Source of the DNA: JBBQYA01 sp038209155
Lineage (GTDB): Bacteria > Bacteroidota > Bacteroidia > Sphingobacteriales > Sphingobacteriaceae
DNA: 13,780 bases
NCBI GenBank assembly: GCA_038209155.1
Contig: JBBQYA010000076.1
Coordinates: forward strand, 1 to 13,780
Direction of reading: 5' to 3'
Numbering within the stretch: the stretch's first letter is position 1; each line of letters starts with the position of its first letter. Positions 7,651 to 13,780 of this stretch are shown here, in pieces. A program made the position numbers and the translations under genes. The notes under the pieces are model-generated. The model saw only the letters and a list, made by a program, of their open reading frames with translations, was not told the origin of the DNA and did not search any database.

Positions 7651-10086
7651 TTAGTCAGCCATTAACTCTTCCAATTCTGATAATTGAACGGTTTTAGTAT
7701 AATGCAAAATCATTCTGCACAAAGTATTCGGATCAAATGGTTTTAGAATAATATCACTAGCTCCTGCATGAAAAACTTTGTTTCTTATTTCTCCAGGAAT
7801 GCTGGCTGTAAGTGCAACAATTGGTAAAGTTACCTTATTGTTTCTCATGGCTCTGGTAGCTTCGTATCCATCCATTATAGGCATGTGCATATCCATGAGA
7901 ACTATTAAATGTCGATTTACATCCAACATATCCAACGCTTCTTGTCCATTTCTTGCAACTTCTGTCACCGCTCCCCAATTTTCCAAAAACTTTTGAGCTA
8001 CCAAAATATTCATTTCATTATCCTCCACCAAAAGCACTTCAATTCCGATTAATGGTTTAATACTTAAATGTATAATTTCATTTTCTACTGTTTTAACTTC
8101 TTCTTTAATTATTCCAAAGACACGGAATTTTTGTTCGAAATAAAACTCAGTACCTACACCTACTTCGCTATTTATTTCTAGTTCAGAATTTTGCTCCTGC
8201 AATATTCGTTTGCAAATTGCTAATCCTAAACCTGTTCCGCCATAGCTTCTGCTTGTTGAAGAATCCGCCTGAACAAATCGTTCGAAAATGATTTTTTGTT
8301 TATCTTTAGAAATACCAATACCAGTATCTTTTATAGAAAACCGAATCGTTAAATATTCATGATTGCAATTCAATAATTCTAATTTCAATTTTACTTCACC
8401 TTCTTCTGTAAATTTAATTGCATTATGAACCAAGTTAGTAAGCACCTGCCCTATTCTGGTCGGATCGCTAATTACAGTATTTTGTAAATCTTCATCTATT
8501 TCTAATAAAAGGGCTATCCCTTTATCATCTGATTGAGTTTTCAAAACTGCAACTGTATTTTTGGCTAATTCTCTAAGATTAGTTTCGATTTCTTCAAAAT
8601 TAATTTTTCCCGATTCTATTTTATTAAAATCTAAGATATCATTCACCACAGAAAGTAAATTGTTGGCAGAAAATAGCATTAAACTCAGTTGTTCTTTCTG
8701 ATCACTTCTTGGATTGTTTCTGATTAATAAATGAGTCATTCCAACTACAGAATTCAATGGAGTTCTAATCTCATGTGACATAGTAGATAAAAAATCTGAT
8801 TTTGCTTGTGAAACTTGTTCAGCGGATTTTTTTGCCTGTTCTAAGGTATCTGTAAATCGGTAAAAAAGAATAATAGATTGAACTGAAAAGAATAAAATAT
8901 ATCCAGCAAAAACATAAATTTTATTTGGATCAATTAATCCAAAATAGTTAATGCTAATAGTTGTAAACACACCTAAAAGTATTAATAAACCAATTATAGA
9001 AAATTTAGCATTTTGTCTATTATTTTTTACCGCTTGTACATAGACATAAAATGTATAAGACAAATAGATAAACATTCCAGAGAGAAATATAGGTATTGTT
9101 TGAGTGAAATATAGTGGAGAAGTAATTGCGGTAATTAAGGCAAAAACTACGCAAATCACAAAAATGGAATTGATTATAGGCTTATGAATTTCATTTGGAT
9201 ATAAATATCGTGTGTATAGAGTAAAAGTCAATACACTTAAAAACAAAGATAAATACTCTAAATGAATGGTTAAAGACCAATTCAAATCTGGCAAAACTGA
9301 GTGGAGGGAATAATATCCCGAACCAACTATTCTGAAACTATAAAAAATACTAAAAAGAGCAAAAAACAGTATGGATTTATCTTGTCTTTTGAATAAAAAT
9401 AAAGCTAAGAAAAACAAACCTGACATAATCATACACCCAGCTATGATAAAATCAGATCCTAATTGTTTGTTGTGATTAATCATTAAAACATCTCTTTTTC
9501 CGATTATTAAATTATGCATCGTTCCACCTTTGGAATGATGAAAATTAGAAACTTGTAAAAGTAGGTTTATCGTATCTATGTTATTTGGTAATTCAATGGT
9601 TTTATTTAACCAATGAGGAACGGAGGTTTCTTTATTTTTTCCAACTTCTCCGTTTTTTGAAACTATTTTTCCGTTTATAAAAAGTTTATAAGCAGAGTAA
9701 GTGTCTGGAATTTGGATAGCAAGGTCTTGATTGTTTCCAGAAAATAAAACTTTTAGTTTGTAGGTTGCATAACCAGTCCCTTGTAATTCTTTATGATTGT
9801 GAATGGTTTCATTCCATAAAGACGGAAAATGAATATAGGCAATTTGCTTAGGCGATGCAGATTCTTCTGTTCTAAGTTCATTCCAATAAAATTCCCATTC
9901 ACCTTCCAATGATTGATTTTTTAGATTAAAATCAGTTGTACGAAGGTCAATAAGTCCTTTTTTAGCTGTTCTGAAAGAATTGTCTTTTGCTAATAAAAAA
10001 TTAAAAGCAAAAAGTAAAACAAACAGAAAAGCAATTTTAATGCGAAATTGAGTATTCAAAGTAGTATAAAATGATGTTAGAATCAT
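7651..10086 (-). CDS. Hybrid sensor histidine kinase with 7TMR-DISM sensor
   Basis: This 811-residue inner-membrane protein begins with a signal-anchor-like segment (about 15-33). An extracytoplasmic 7TMR-DISMED-type jelly-roll domain follows (about 50-200; LEGEWEFYWNE, then GYATYKL). Seven transmembrane helices lie at about 211-410. The HisKA domain has the phospho-acceptor H438 in SHEIRTPLN. The HATPase domain has the N box (N551, N555), D587 in DTGIG and GGTGLGL (616-622). A C-terminal receiver domain (about 682-800) has E688/D689, phospho-acceptor D732 in MDMHMP, T760 and K782. All catalytic residues are intact. No response regulator, HPt or output gene lies nearby, so it presumably passes phosphate to a distant partner. 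The DISMED fold is thought to bind a carbohydrate or other small ligand; the actual signal is unknown. Between its stop and htpG there are T-rich runs but no convincing hairpin. Confidence 0.93.
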   Translation of the reverse strand: MILTSFYTTLNTQFRIKIAFLFVLLFAFNFLLAKDNSFRTAKKGLIDLRTTDFNLKNQSLEGEWEFYWNELRTEESASPKQIAYIHFPSLWNETIHNHKELQGTGYATYKLKVLFSGNNQDLAIQIPDTYSAYKLFINGKIVSKNGEVGKNKETSVPHWLNKTIELPNNIDTINLLLQVSNFHHSKGGTMHNLIIGKRDVLMINHNKQLGSDFIIAGCMIMSGLFFLALFLFKRQDKSILFFALFSIFYSFRIVGSGYYSLHSVLPDLNWSLTIHLEYLSLFLSVLTFTLYTRYLYPNEIHKPIINSIFVICVVFALITAITSPLYFTQTIPIFLSGMFIYLSYTFYVYVQAVKNNRQNAKFSIIGLLILLGVFTTISINYFGLIDPNKIYVFAGYILFFSVQSIILFYRFTDTLEQAKKSAEQVSQAKSDFLSTMSHEIRTPLNSVVGMTHLLIRNNPRSDQKEQLSLMLFSANNLLSVVNDILDFNKIESGKINFEEIETNLRELAKNTVAVLKTQSDDKGIALLLEIDEDLQNTVISDPTRIGQVLTNLVHNAIKFTEEGEVKLKLELLNCNHEYLTIRFSIKDTGIGISKDKQKIIFERFVQADSSTSRSYGGTGLGLAICKRILQEQNSELEINSEVGVGTEFYFEQKFRVFGIIKEEVKTVENEIIHLSIKPLIGIEVLLVEDNEMNILVAQKFLENWGAVTEVARNGQEALDMLDVNRHLIVLMDMHMPIMDGYEATRAMRNNKVTLPIVALTASIPGEIRNKVFHAGASDIILKPFDPNTLCRMILHYTKTVQLSELEELMAD

Positions 10087-10188
10087 TTAAGATTTTCACC
10101 TCTATACGAATTGAAATTGAATAAGTTCTGGAAAAATGTTTTTGGGTTTTAACGGAATCTGTATAAAACCGCTTGTAAATTTTAATTC

Positions 10189-10222
10189 AAAAAAAAGCTA
10201 AAAATTAGTTTGTTGTAGCTTT
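10189..10222 (-). terminator. Possible second, weaker terminator after the M16 operon
   Basis: On the minus strand the 7-bp stem AAAGCTA/TAGCTTT (plus-strand arms 10194-10200 and 10216-10222, 15-base loop) runs into eight T. It lies just beyond the strong hairpin at 10239-10267 and before the histidine kinase gene. The stem is AT-rich and the loop long, so it may be a backup terminator or chance. Confidence 0.4.
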
Positions 10223-10238
10223 AAAATAAAATTTTTTC

Positions 10239-10267
10239 AAAAAAAAAGGAGCTAAAAAGCTCCTTTT
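10239..10267 (-). terminator. Strong rho-independent terminator of the M16 operon
   Basis: A perfect 10-bp stem, AAAAGGAGCT (10244-10253) with AGCTCCTTTT (10258-10267), encloses an AAAA loop. On the minus strand the GGAGCT core is followed by nine T. It begins 21 bases after the stop of the second M16 gene. The plus strand ends in only four T, so the main direction is minus. Confidence 0.88.
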
Positions 10268-10288
10268 AAACTAATTTATTTAAATCTA

Positions 10289-11596
10289 TTATAATTTCTG
10301 CAACATTATTTTGCTGTCTAATTTAGATTTATCTCCTAAATAAGACCATCGAATACCATTTGCATATTTTTTGAAAGTATCATTCACCAATTTTGGTTTC
10401 ACGCTATTTATCTGATCGATAATAGTTACACTACTTTTCCAACTACCGTAAATTTCACTTCTTCCTAGGCTTTGAGTTTGCCCAGAATTTGTTTCTTGTT
10501 GCATAAAATAGCTAGTGACAAAACCACTTTTTTCATCCGTTACCTCTTTATCTGTAAATCCTACTGTTTTAATTTTTTTCACCTCATCTATGATTACTTG
10601 AACAGATTGATTTGGATCTACAGAACTTGCTCCCATACCCGCCCACGGAGATTTTCCACTTCTATACAAAGCAAATGGAGCATAAGATAAACCTCTTTTA
10701 GTTCTAATCTCGTCAAACAACCTATTAGAAAAAATTGCATAAGCCAATCTCATCGCATATCCTTCCTCAGATGTTCCCATTGGTGCATTCATTACTCCAA
10801 AAATATAATTGGTAGCAATAGTTCTCTCCTCAATATTCACCGACGACTGACTAATATTCAATAAATTAGAAGTTGAGGATATATATTTTCCTGCTGGTAA
10901 TGATTTTACTATGTTTTTAACTTTTTCAATCAAATCCGCTTTGTCAACATTTCCAACCACTACAAAAAATACCTGCTGTTTGTTAATTACAGATTTTAAA
11001 TATGCCTTAGTTTCTGCTAATGACAATTTCTCCATGCTCTCTTCTGTTCCTGCAGATCGTTTTGAATAATCTAAATTTGCAAAAGCATCCAACATTATCA
11101 TTTGTTGGATATAAGCATCCGGATCTGATTGTTCTGCTTTAATACCAGAAATACTTTGTTCTTTTGTTTTATCAAATTCTTCTTGTGTGAATGAAGGATT
11201 TAAAATTGCATCAGCATATAAAGGCCAAACTTTATTGAAGGTAGTATTTACACAGTTTAAACTAATATCGCCTGCATCAAAAGAAGTGGCACCAGCAATA
11301 GTTGCACCTACTTTTTCTAATTCTTCGAAATATTTTTCTTTCGTATAAGATTGAGTTCCACCAGTGGTGGCAATATTTAACGCAAGTGCTTCTATTCCTT
11401 CTTGAGCTTTTGGATAATTTCCAACTCCTCCTCGGATGAACATTCTTACACTTACAATCTTATTTAAAGATGGCTTGAAAATTAATTTTACGCCATCTAC
11501 CATTATTTCCTCTGCAACTAATTTAGAAGTTTGAGCAAAGGTTTGCGTACTGGCCATTGCCAGTAGAAGGATAATTATTTTATTCATATTTCTCAT
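10289..11596 (-). CDS. M16 family peptidase homologue, zinc-less partner subunit
   Basis: This 435-residue exported protein (signal peptide ending about QTFAQ, residue 22) has two M16 half-domains, about 25-230 and 245-435. Where the family has HxxEH it reads ALALN (70-74), so both histidines and the glutamate are gone and it cannot bind zinc in the usual way. It keeps the C-terminal Arg/Tyr pair (R298 and Y305 in IRTKRGLSY) that in M16B proteases helps hold substrate. The upstream gene has the reverse pattern. This matches the known M16B arrangement of one catalytic and one R/Y subunit, so the two probably form a heterodimer. The gene starts three bases after the upstream stop. A second ATG at 11587 would give a slightly shorter signal peptide and cannot be excluded. 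A strong terminator follows. Confidence 0.9.
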   Translation of the reverse strand: MRNMNKIIILLLAMASTQTFAQTSKLVAEEIMVDGVKLIFKPSLNKIVSVRMFIRGGVGNYPKAQEGIEALALNIATTGGTQSYTKEKYFEELEKVGATIAGATSFDAGDISLNCVNTTFNKVWPLYADAILNPSFTQEEFDKTKEQSISGIKAEQSDPDAYIQQMIMLDAFANLDYSKRSAGTEESMEKLSLAETKAYLKSVINKQQVFFVVVGNVDKADLIEKVKNIVKSLPAGKYISSTSNLLNISQSSVNIEERTIATNYIFGVMNAPMGTSEEGYAMRLAYAIFSNRLFDEIRTKRGLSYAPFALYRSGKSPWAGMGASSVDPNQSVQVIIDEVKKIKTVGFTDKEVTDEKSGFVTSYFMQQETNSGQTQSLGRSEIYGSWKSSVTIIDQINSVKPKLVNDTFKKYANGIRWSYLGDKSKLDSKIMLQKL

Positions 11597-11599
11597 GGT

Positions 11600-13294
11600 T
11601 TATTGTTTGACGATAGTAAATACAACTTTTCTATTTTCTTTCTTTTCTTCATCAGTAACTCCTTTTTTCTTTATTACTTGAAATGCTTTATTGCTATTTC
11701 CAATAATTCTAGACTCAGGATATCCAGCTGCTAATAATTCTTTTGTGATTTCTGTATATCGAACAGTTCCAGAAGTTTTCCCCTCTGCTGCATCTTGGTA
11801 AGATTCTACTCTAAGATTTACTGTTGGATTTATTTTGATCCATTGTCTTAAACTAATCAATTTAGCTGCATTAGCAGAATCTGTTAAAGCAATTTCATTA
11901 TTATCAAAATATAAAGTATAATCTTTCATATCATAAGTTTGAGAAAAAATCTTTGGATCAAAAGATCCAGCCATACGCTCGGGAAGAGCCAAGCCAGCTA
12001 CAAAATTTTTACCTTTTATGTATCTTCTTACATAATTCTTTATATCATCTCTAGTTACACGATTCAAATTATCAATATAAGAAGTATAATATCCGATGGT
12101 TGCAGAAGCCCACCAATATGTTACCGTATGAATATATGCAGATGGTTTTTCACTTCCAAATGCATCATCTACTTCTAAATTTGTTTTTGCAGTTTGCAAT
12201 TGATCGTCTGTAAAATAATCATCGCTATCCCACTGTTCCATGTTTTTATATAATTCCTTAATTGCCTCAGCAGTTTTTGCTGGATTTGGAACTAAAATAA
12301 TACTTATTGGACCTACTCTTTTTGCTGTTTGATAACCAACATTTACTTGATAAGCTAAACCTGTTTCTACTAAAGATTGGGTAAGTTTAGAACCTTGCTG
12401 TTGTAAAATATAACTAAAAACATCTGCCGCATATGTTGATTTTAAATCTCCTCGAGTATCTGGACCATGATAGGTTATGTTTAATAATGGAACTTGGGCA
12501 ATTGGAGACTTAACAATGAATTGAGAAGAATATTCTAAAGGTTTGAATTCTGGCAACGGATATTTCACAAAAGGATCAAAATCTGAGGCTTTCCAATCTC
12601 CCATTACTCTTTCTACTTCAGAAAAAACTTTGTTATGATCTACATCTCCAGAAACAGCTAACATGGAATTGTTTGGATAATAATATTTATCCTTAATCAC
12701 TTGCATTTTCTCTGGAGTTGCGCTATTTATAACTGAATATAAACCAATTGCATTCTTTCTGTACCAATTATCTCCCCAAACTTGTTGATTCATTTTATAA
12801 AATAAAGCGAAATAAGGAGAAGACTCTCCTCGCTGAAATTCACCTGCCACTACGGGATTTTCAGTTTTCATTTCTTCTTTTAAAAACAAAGGATAACGGA
12901 TGGCATCGTTCATAAACTGTAATCCGTCGGACATTTTATCTTTTCCTAATGTAAAAAAATAGTTGACCCGCTCTTCAGATGTGGTTCCATTAAATACAAT
13001 ACCTAGCTCGTTCACACGATCTAAATAAGCTTTTTGGTTAGGGTACGTTTTGTTTGCTTTAAAAAACATGTGTTCATATAAATGGGAAAGTCCATTATAT
13101 GCAGAATCTTCTGTATATGCGCCATTTTTAACTACCATTTCTACCGTGGCTAAGGGTACATTGGGATCTTCGATTACTAGGATTTCTAATCCATTAGGTA
13201 AGGTTTTTTTGAAGAAATTGGAAGGCAGATTTTCCTGCGCATTACTTTGCAGCCAGCATCCAAGTATCAATACAATTGCAAGAATTTTTTTCAT
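11600..13294 (-). CDS. M16 zinc metallopeptidase with a C-terminal OmpA-like domain
   Basis: This 564-residue exported peptidase has a signal peptide (cleavage near SNAQ, residue 20). A Cys at 13 leaves a faint chance of a lipoprotein, but its lipobox is poor. The zinc motif is complete: H71, E74 and H75 in HLYEH, then E152 after exactly 76 residues, as in HxxEH-X76-E. Two M16 half-domains span about 28-240 and 250-440. In the second, the Arg of the R/Y pair is replaced (L308) while Y315 stays, so the downstream subunit probably supplies the arginine. The protein is longer than usual M16B subunits. Residues 460-564 read as a divergent OmpA-like domain: LYFDNNEIALT, then NPTVNLRVESYQD, R512 in the RYTEI helix, and a closing NRKVVF. 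This suggests tethering to peptidoglycan. The M16 call is firm; the OmpA-like call is by motif alignment only. Confidence 0.93.
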   Translation of the reverse strand: MKKILAIVLILGCWLQSNAQENLPSNFFKKTLPNGLEILVIEDPNVPLATVEMVVKNGAYTEDSAYNGLSHLYEHMFFKANKTYPNQKAYLDRVNELGIVFNGTTSEERVNYFFTLGKDKMSDGLQFMNDAIRYPLFLKEEMKTENPVVAGEFQRGESSPYFALFYKMNQQVWGDNWYRKNAIGLYSVINSATPEKMQVIKDKYYYPNNSMLAVSGDVDHNKVFSEVERVMGDWKASDFDPFVKYPLPEFKPLEYSSQFIVKSPIAQVPLLNITYHGPDTRGDLKSTYAADVFSYILQQQGSKLTQSLVETGLAYQVNVGYQTAKRVGPISIILVPNPAKTAEAIKELYKNMEQWDSDDYFTDDQLQTAKTNLEVDDAFGSEKPSAYIHTVTYWWASATIGYYTSYIDNLNRVTRDDIKNYVRRYIKGKNFVAGLALPERMAGSFDPKIFSQTYDMKDYTLYFDNNEIALTDSANAAKLISLRQWIKINPTVNLRVESYQDAAEGKTSGTVRYTEITKELLAAGYPESRIIGNSNKAFQVIKKKGVTDEEKKENRKVVFTIVKQ

Positions 13295-13328
13295 ACTATT
13301 TTCATTATGGTTTGAGGCGAATATATTA

Positions 13329-13360
13329 CAAATATAAATCTACCACACCATGTAAAGCAA
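13329..13360 (-). promoter_or_regulatory. Predicted promoter of the M16 operon, Bacteroidota type
   Basis: On the minus strand TATATTTG (13336-13329) matches TAnnTTTG, and TTG (13360-13358) lies 21 bases upstream of it as the -33 element. Transcription would start near 13322 and give a leader of about 28 bases before the ATG at 13294. The leader has no strong Shine-Dalgarno sequence. Confidence 0.55.
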
Positions 13361-13409
13361 TTTTTACTTATGGCATTAAAGTGGTTACAAAATCATAAAA
13401 CTGACAATT

Positions 13410-13613
13410 ATGCCATATTCAAATAAAGAGTATCCGAATTCTTTTAAAAATTTCAAAGCAAAAGTTCGCCATAAGGCAATAGATATAGCCAATGCATTGC
13501 TCGAAGAAGGAAAAGATGATTCAGTAGCGATCCCAATTGCAATCTCCAAAGCAGTGAAATGGGCGGAAAATAGAGGAATTGAAATCAAAAAAAAACCTAA
13601 CGTAGAAAAATAA
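13410..13613 (+). CDS. Small conserved protein, YdaT-like N-terminal family
   Basis: This 67-residue, strongly charged cytosolic protein has no signal peptide or membrane segment. Its pattern MPYS-x3-YPNSFKNF, then VRHKAIDIANALLEEG, then AIPIAISKAVKWAE resembles a widespread family of short stress-type proteins, including the N-terminal part of B. subtilis YdaT, as far as I recall it. The order suggests two or three helices ending in a conserved KWA. The function of the family is not known to me. The gene is alone on its strand, divergent from the M16 operon with a 115-base spacer, and ends 1 base before a perfect terminator hairpin. An antisense open frame at 13385-13588 covers the same bases, but the conserved pattern is on the plus strand. 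I found no exact TAnnTTTG promoter in front of it. Confidence 0.8.
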   Translation: MPYSNKEYPNSFKNFKAKVRHKAIDIANALLEEGKDDSVAIPIAISKAVKWAENRGIEIKKKPNVEK

Positions 13614-13647
13614 AAAAATCCTTAATCTGAATGGACTAAGGATTTTT
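13614..13647. terminator. Bidirectional terminator hairpin
   Basis: A perfect 11-bp stem, AAAAATCCTTA (13614-13624) with TAAGGATTTTT (13637-13647), encloses a 12-base loop. A runs on the left and T runs on the right make it work in both directions. It serves the small plus-strand gene, whose stop codon it touches, and the T9SS-exported protein gene arriving on the minus strand. Confidence 0.9.
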
Positions 13648-13659
13648 AACTAAGAATAT

Positions 13660-13780
13660 TTATTCTTTTACTACCAATAATTTATGAAAATAATTCTTAG
13701 TTCCGTTCATAATTTTCACGATATATGATCCTGAATTAATATTTTCAATGTTTAGATAATCAAATCCAGCTTCTAGCTTG
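13660..13780 (-). CDS. T9SS-exported protein, C-terminal sorting domain only (start beyond the window)
   Basis: Only the last 39 codons and the TAA (13660-13662) are in the window. The residues include the pattern LNIENINSGSYIVKI, a short turn, then KLLVVKE at the very end. This is the closing half of the T9SS type A sorting domain (Por secretion tail: D-hydrophobic-S-L-P-x-G-x-Y-hydrophobic, ending in a K-hydrophobic strand). The domain targets cargo through the type IX outer-membrane translocon and is removed on the surface. The nature of the cargo cannot be seen. The gene ends at the shared hairpin at 13614-13647. Confidence 0.85.
   Translation of the reverse strand, partial: KLEAGFDYLNIENINSGSYIVKIMNGTKNYFHKLLVVKE

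Noticed and set aside
11600..13294. Possible lipoprotein signal (Cys13) in the M16 peptidase
   Set aside because: The residues before the Cys (ILG) fit the lipobox poorly and a normal cleavage site (SNAQ) follows, so an ordinary signal peptide is preferred.
13050..13337. 95-codon plus-strand frame over the start of the M16 peptidase gene
   Set aside because: It covers the HxxEH region on the opposite strand and has no signal of coding other than being open.
13385..13588. 67-codon minus-strand frame opposite the small conserved gene
   Set aside because: The plus-strand frame carries the conserved blocks and ends at a matching terminator; the minus frame is its mirror.
1..13780. CRISPR array, insertion sequence, tRNA or prophage
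   Set aside because: No spaced repeats, transposase or integrase motifs, cloverleaf or phage structural genes were seen on either strand.

Overview
The window is AT-rich, tightly packed chromosomal DNA, most likely from a member of the Bacteroidota. Four things point there. A partial gene at the right edge encodes a type IX secretion (T9SS) C-terminal sorting domain. Start codons lack clear Shine-Dalgarno sequences, and two promoters match the Bacteroidota form TTG-N17-23-TAnnTTTG. Outer-membrane barrels of the PorV/PorQ type are present. The HtpG carries a Met/Gly-rich segment that I recall from Bacteroidota homologues. I cannot name a genus. There is no IS element, phage gene, CRISPR array, tRNA or rRNA, so this looks like core or stable genome.

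Layout, left to right. (1) 1-2305, minus strand: a probable three-gene operon of D-lactate dehydrogenase (2-hydroxyacid dehydrogenase family), a tandem universal stress protein and a DUF2062 membrane protein. The last two overlap as ATGA, and the DUF2062 gene runs off the left edge. The set looks like a low-oxygen or stress module. (2) 2306-2645: a 340-bp divergent intergenic region with an imperfect hairpin, two FNR-like sites 19 bp apart and an 11-bp direct repeat with a 20-bp period. (3) 2646-5538, plus strand: two overlapping genes for a PorV/PorQ-like outer-membrane protein and a large protein with a periplasmic helix-hairpin-helix segment followed by a predicted beta-barrel. (4) 5539-7521, minus strand: htpG (bacterial Hsp90), with its own promoter and terminator. 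(5) 7651-10086, minus strand: an orphan hybrid histidine kinase with a 7TMR-DISM sensor. (6) 10239-13360, minus strand: a two-gene M16 peptidase operon bounded by a clear promoter and terminator. The first gene has the complete zinc motif, and its C-terminus reads as a divergent OmpA-like (peptidoglycan-binding type) domain. The second has lost the zinc motif but keeps the Arg/Tyr pair that the first lacks. (7) 13410-13613, plus strand: a 67-residue conserved small protein of unknown function. It converges through a perfect hairpin terminator on the partial T9SS-exported protein at the right edge.

The most interesting point is the complementary M16 pair with the OmpA-like tail, which suggests a heterodimeric periplasmic protease anchored to the cell wall. 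Next are the unusual HhH/beta-barrel protein coupled to a PorV-like partner, and the structured intergenic region between the lactate dehydrogenase operon and that pair. I see no clear-cut new defence or mobile system.
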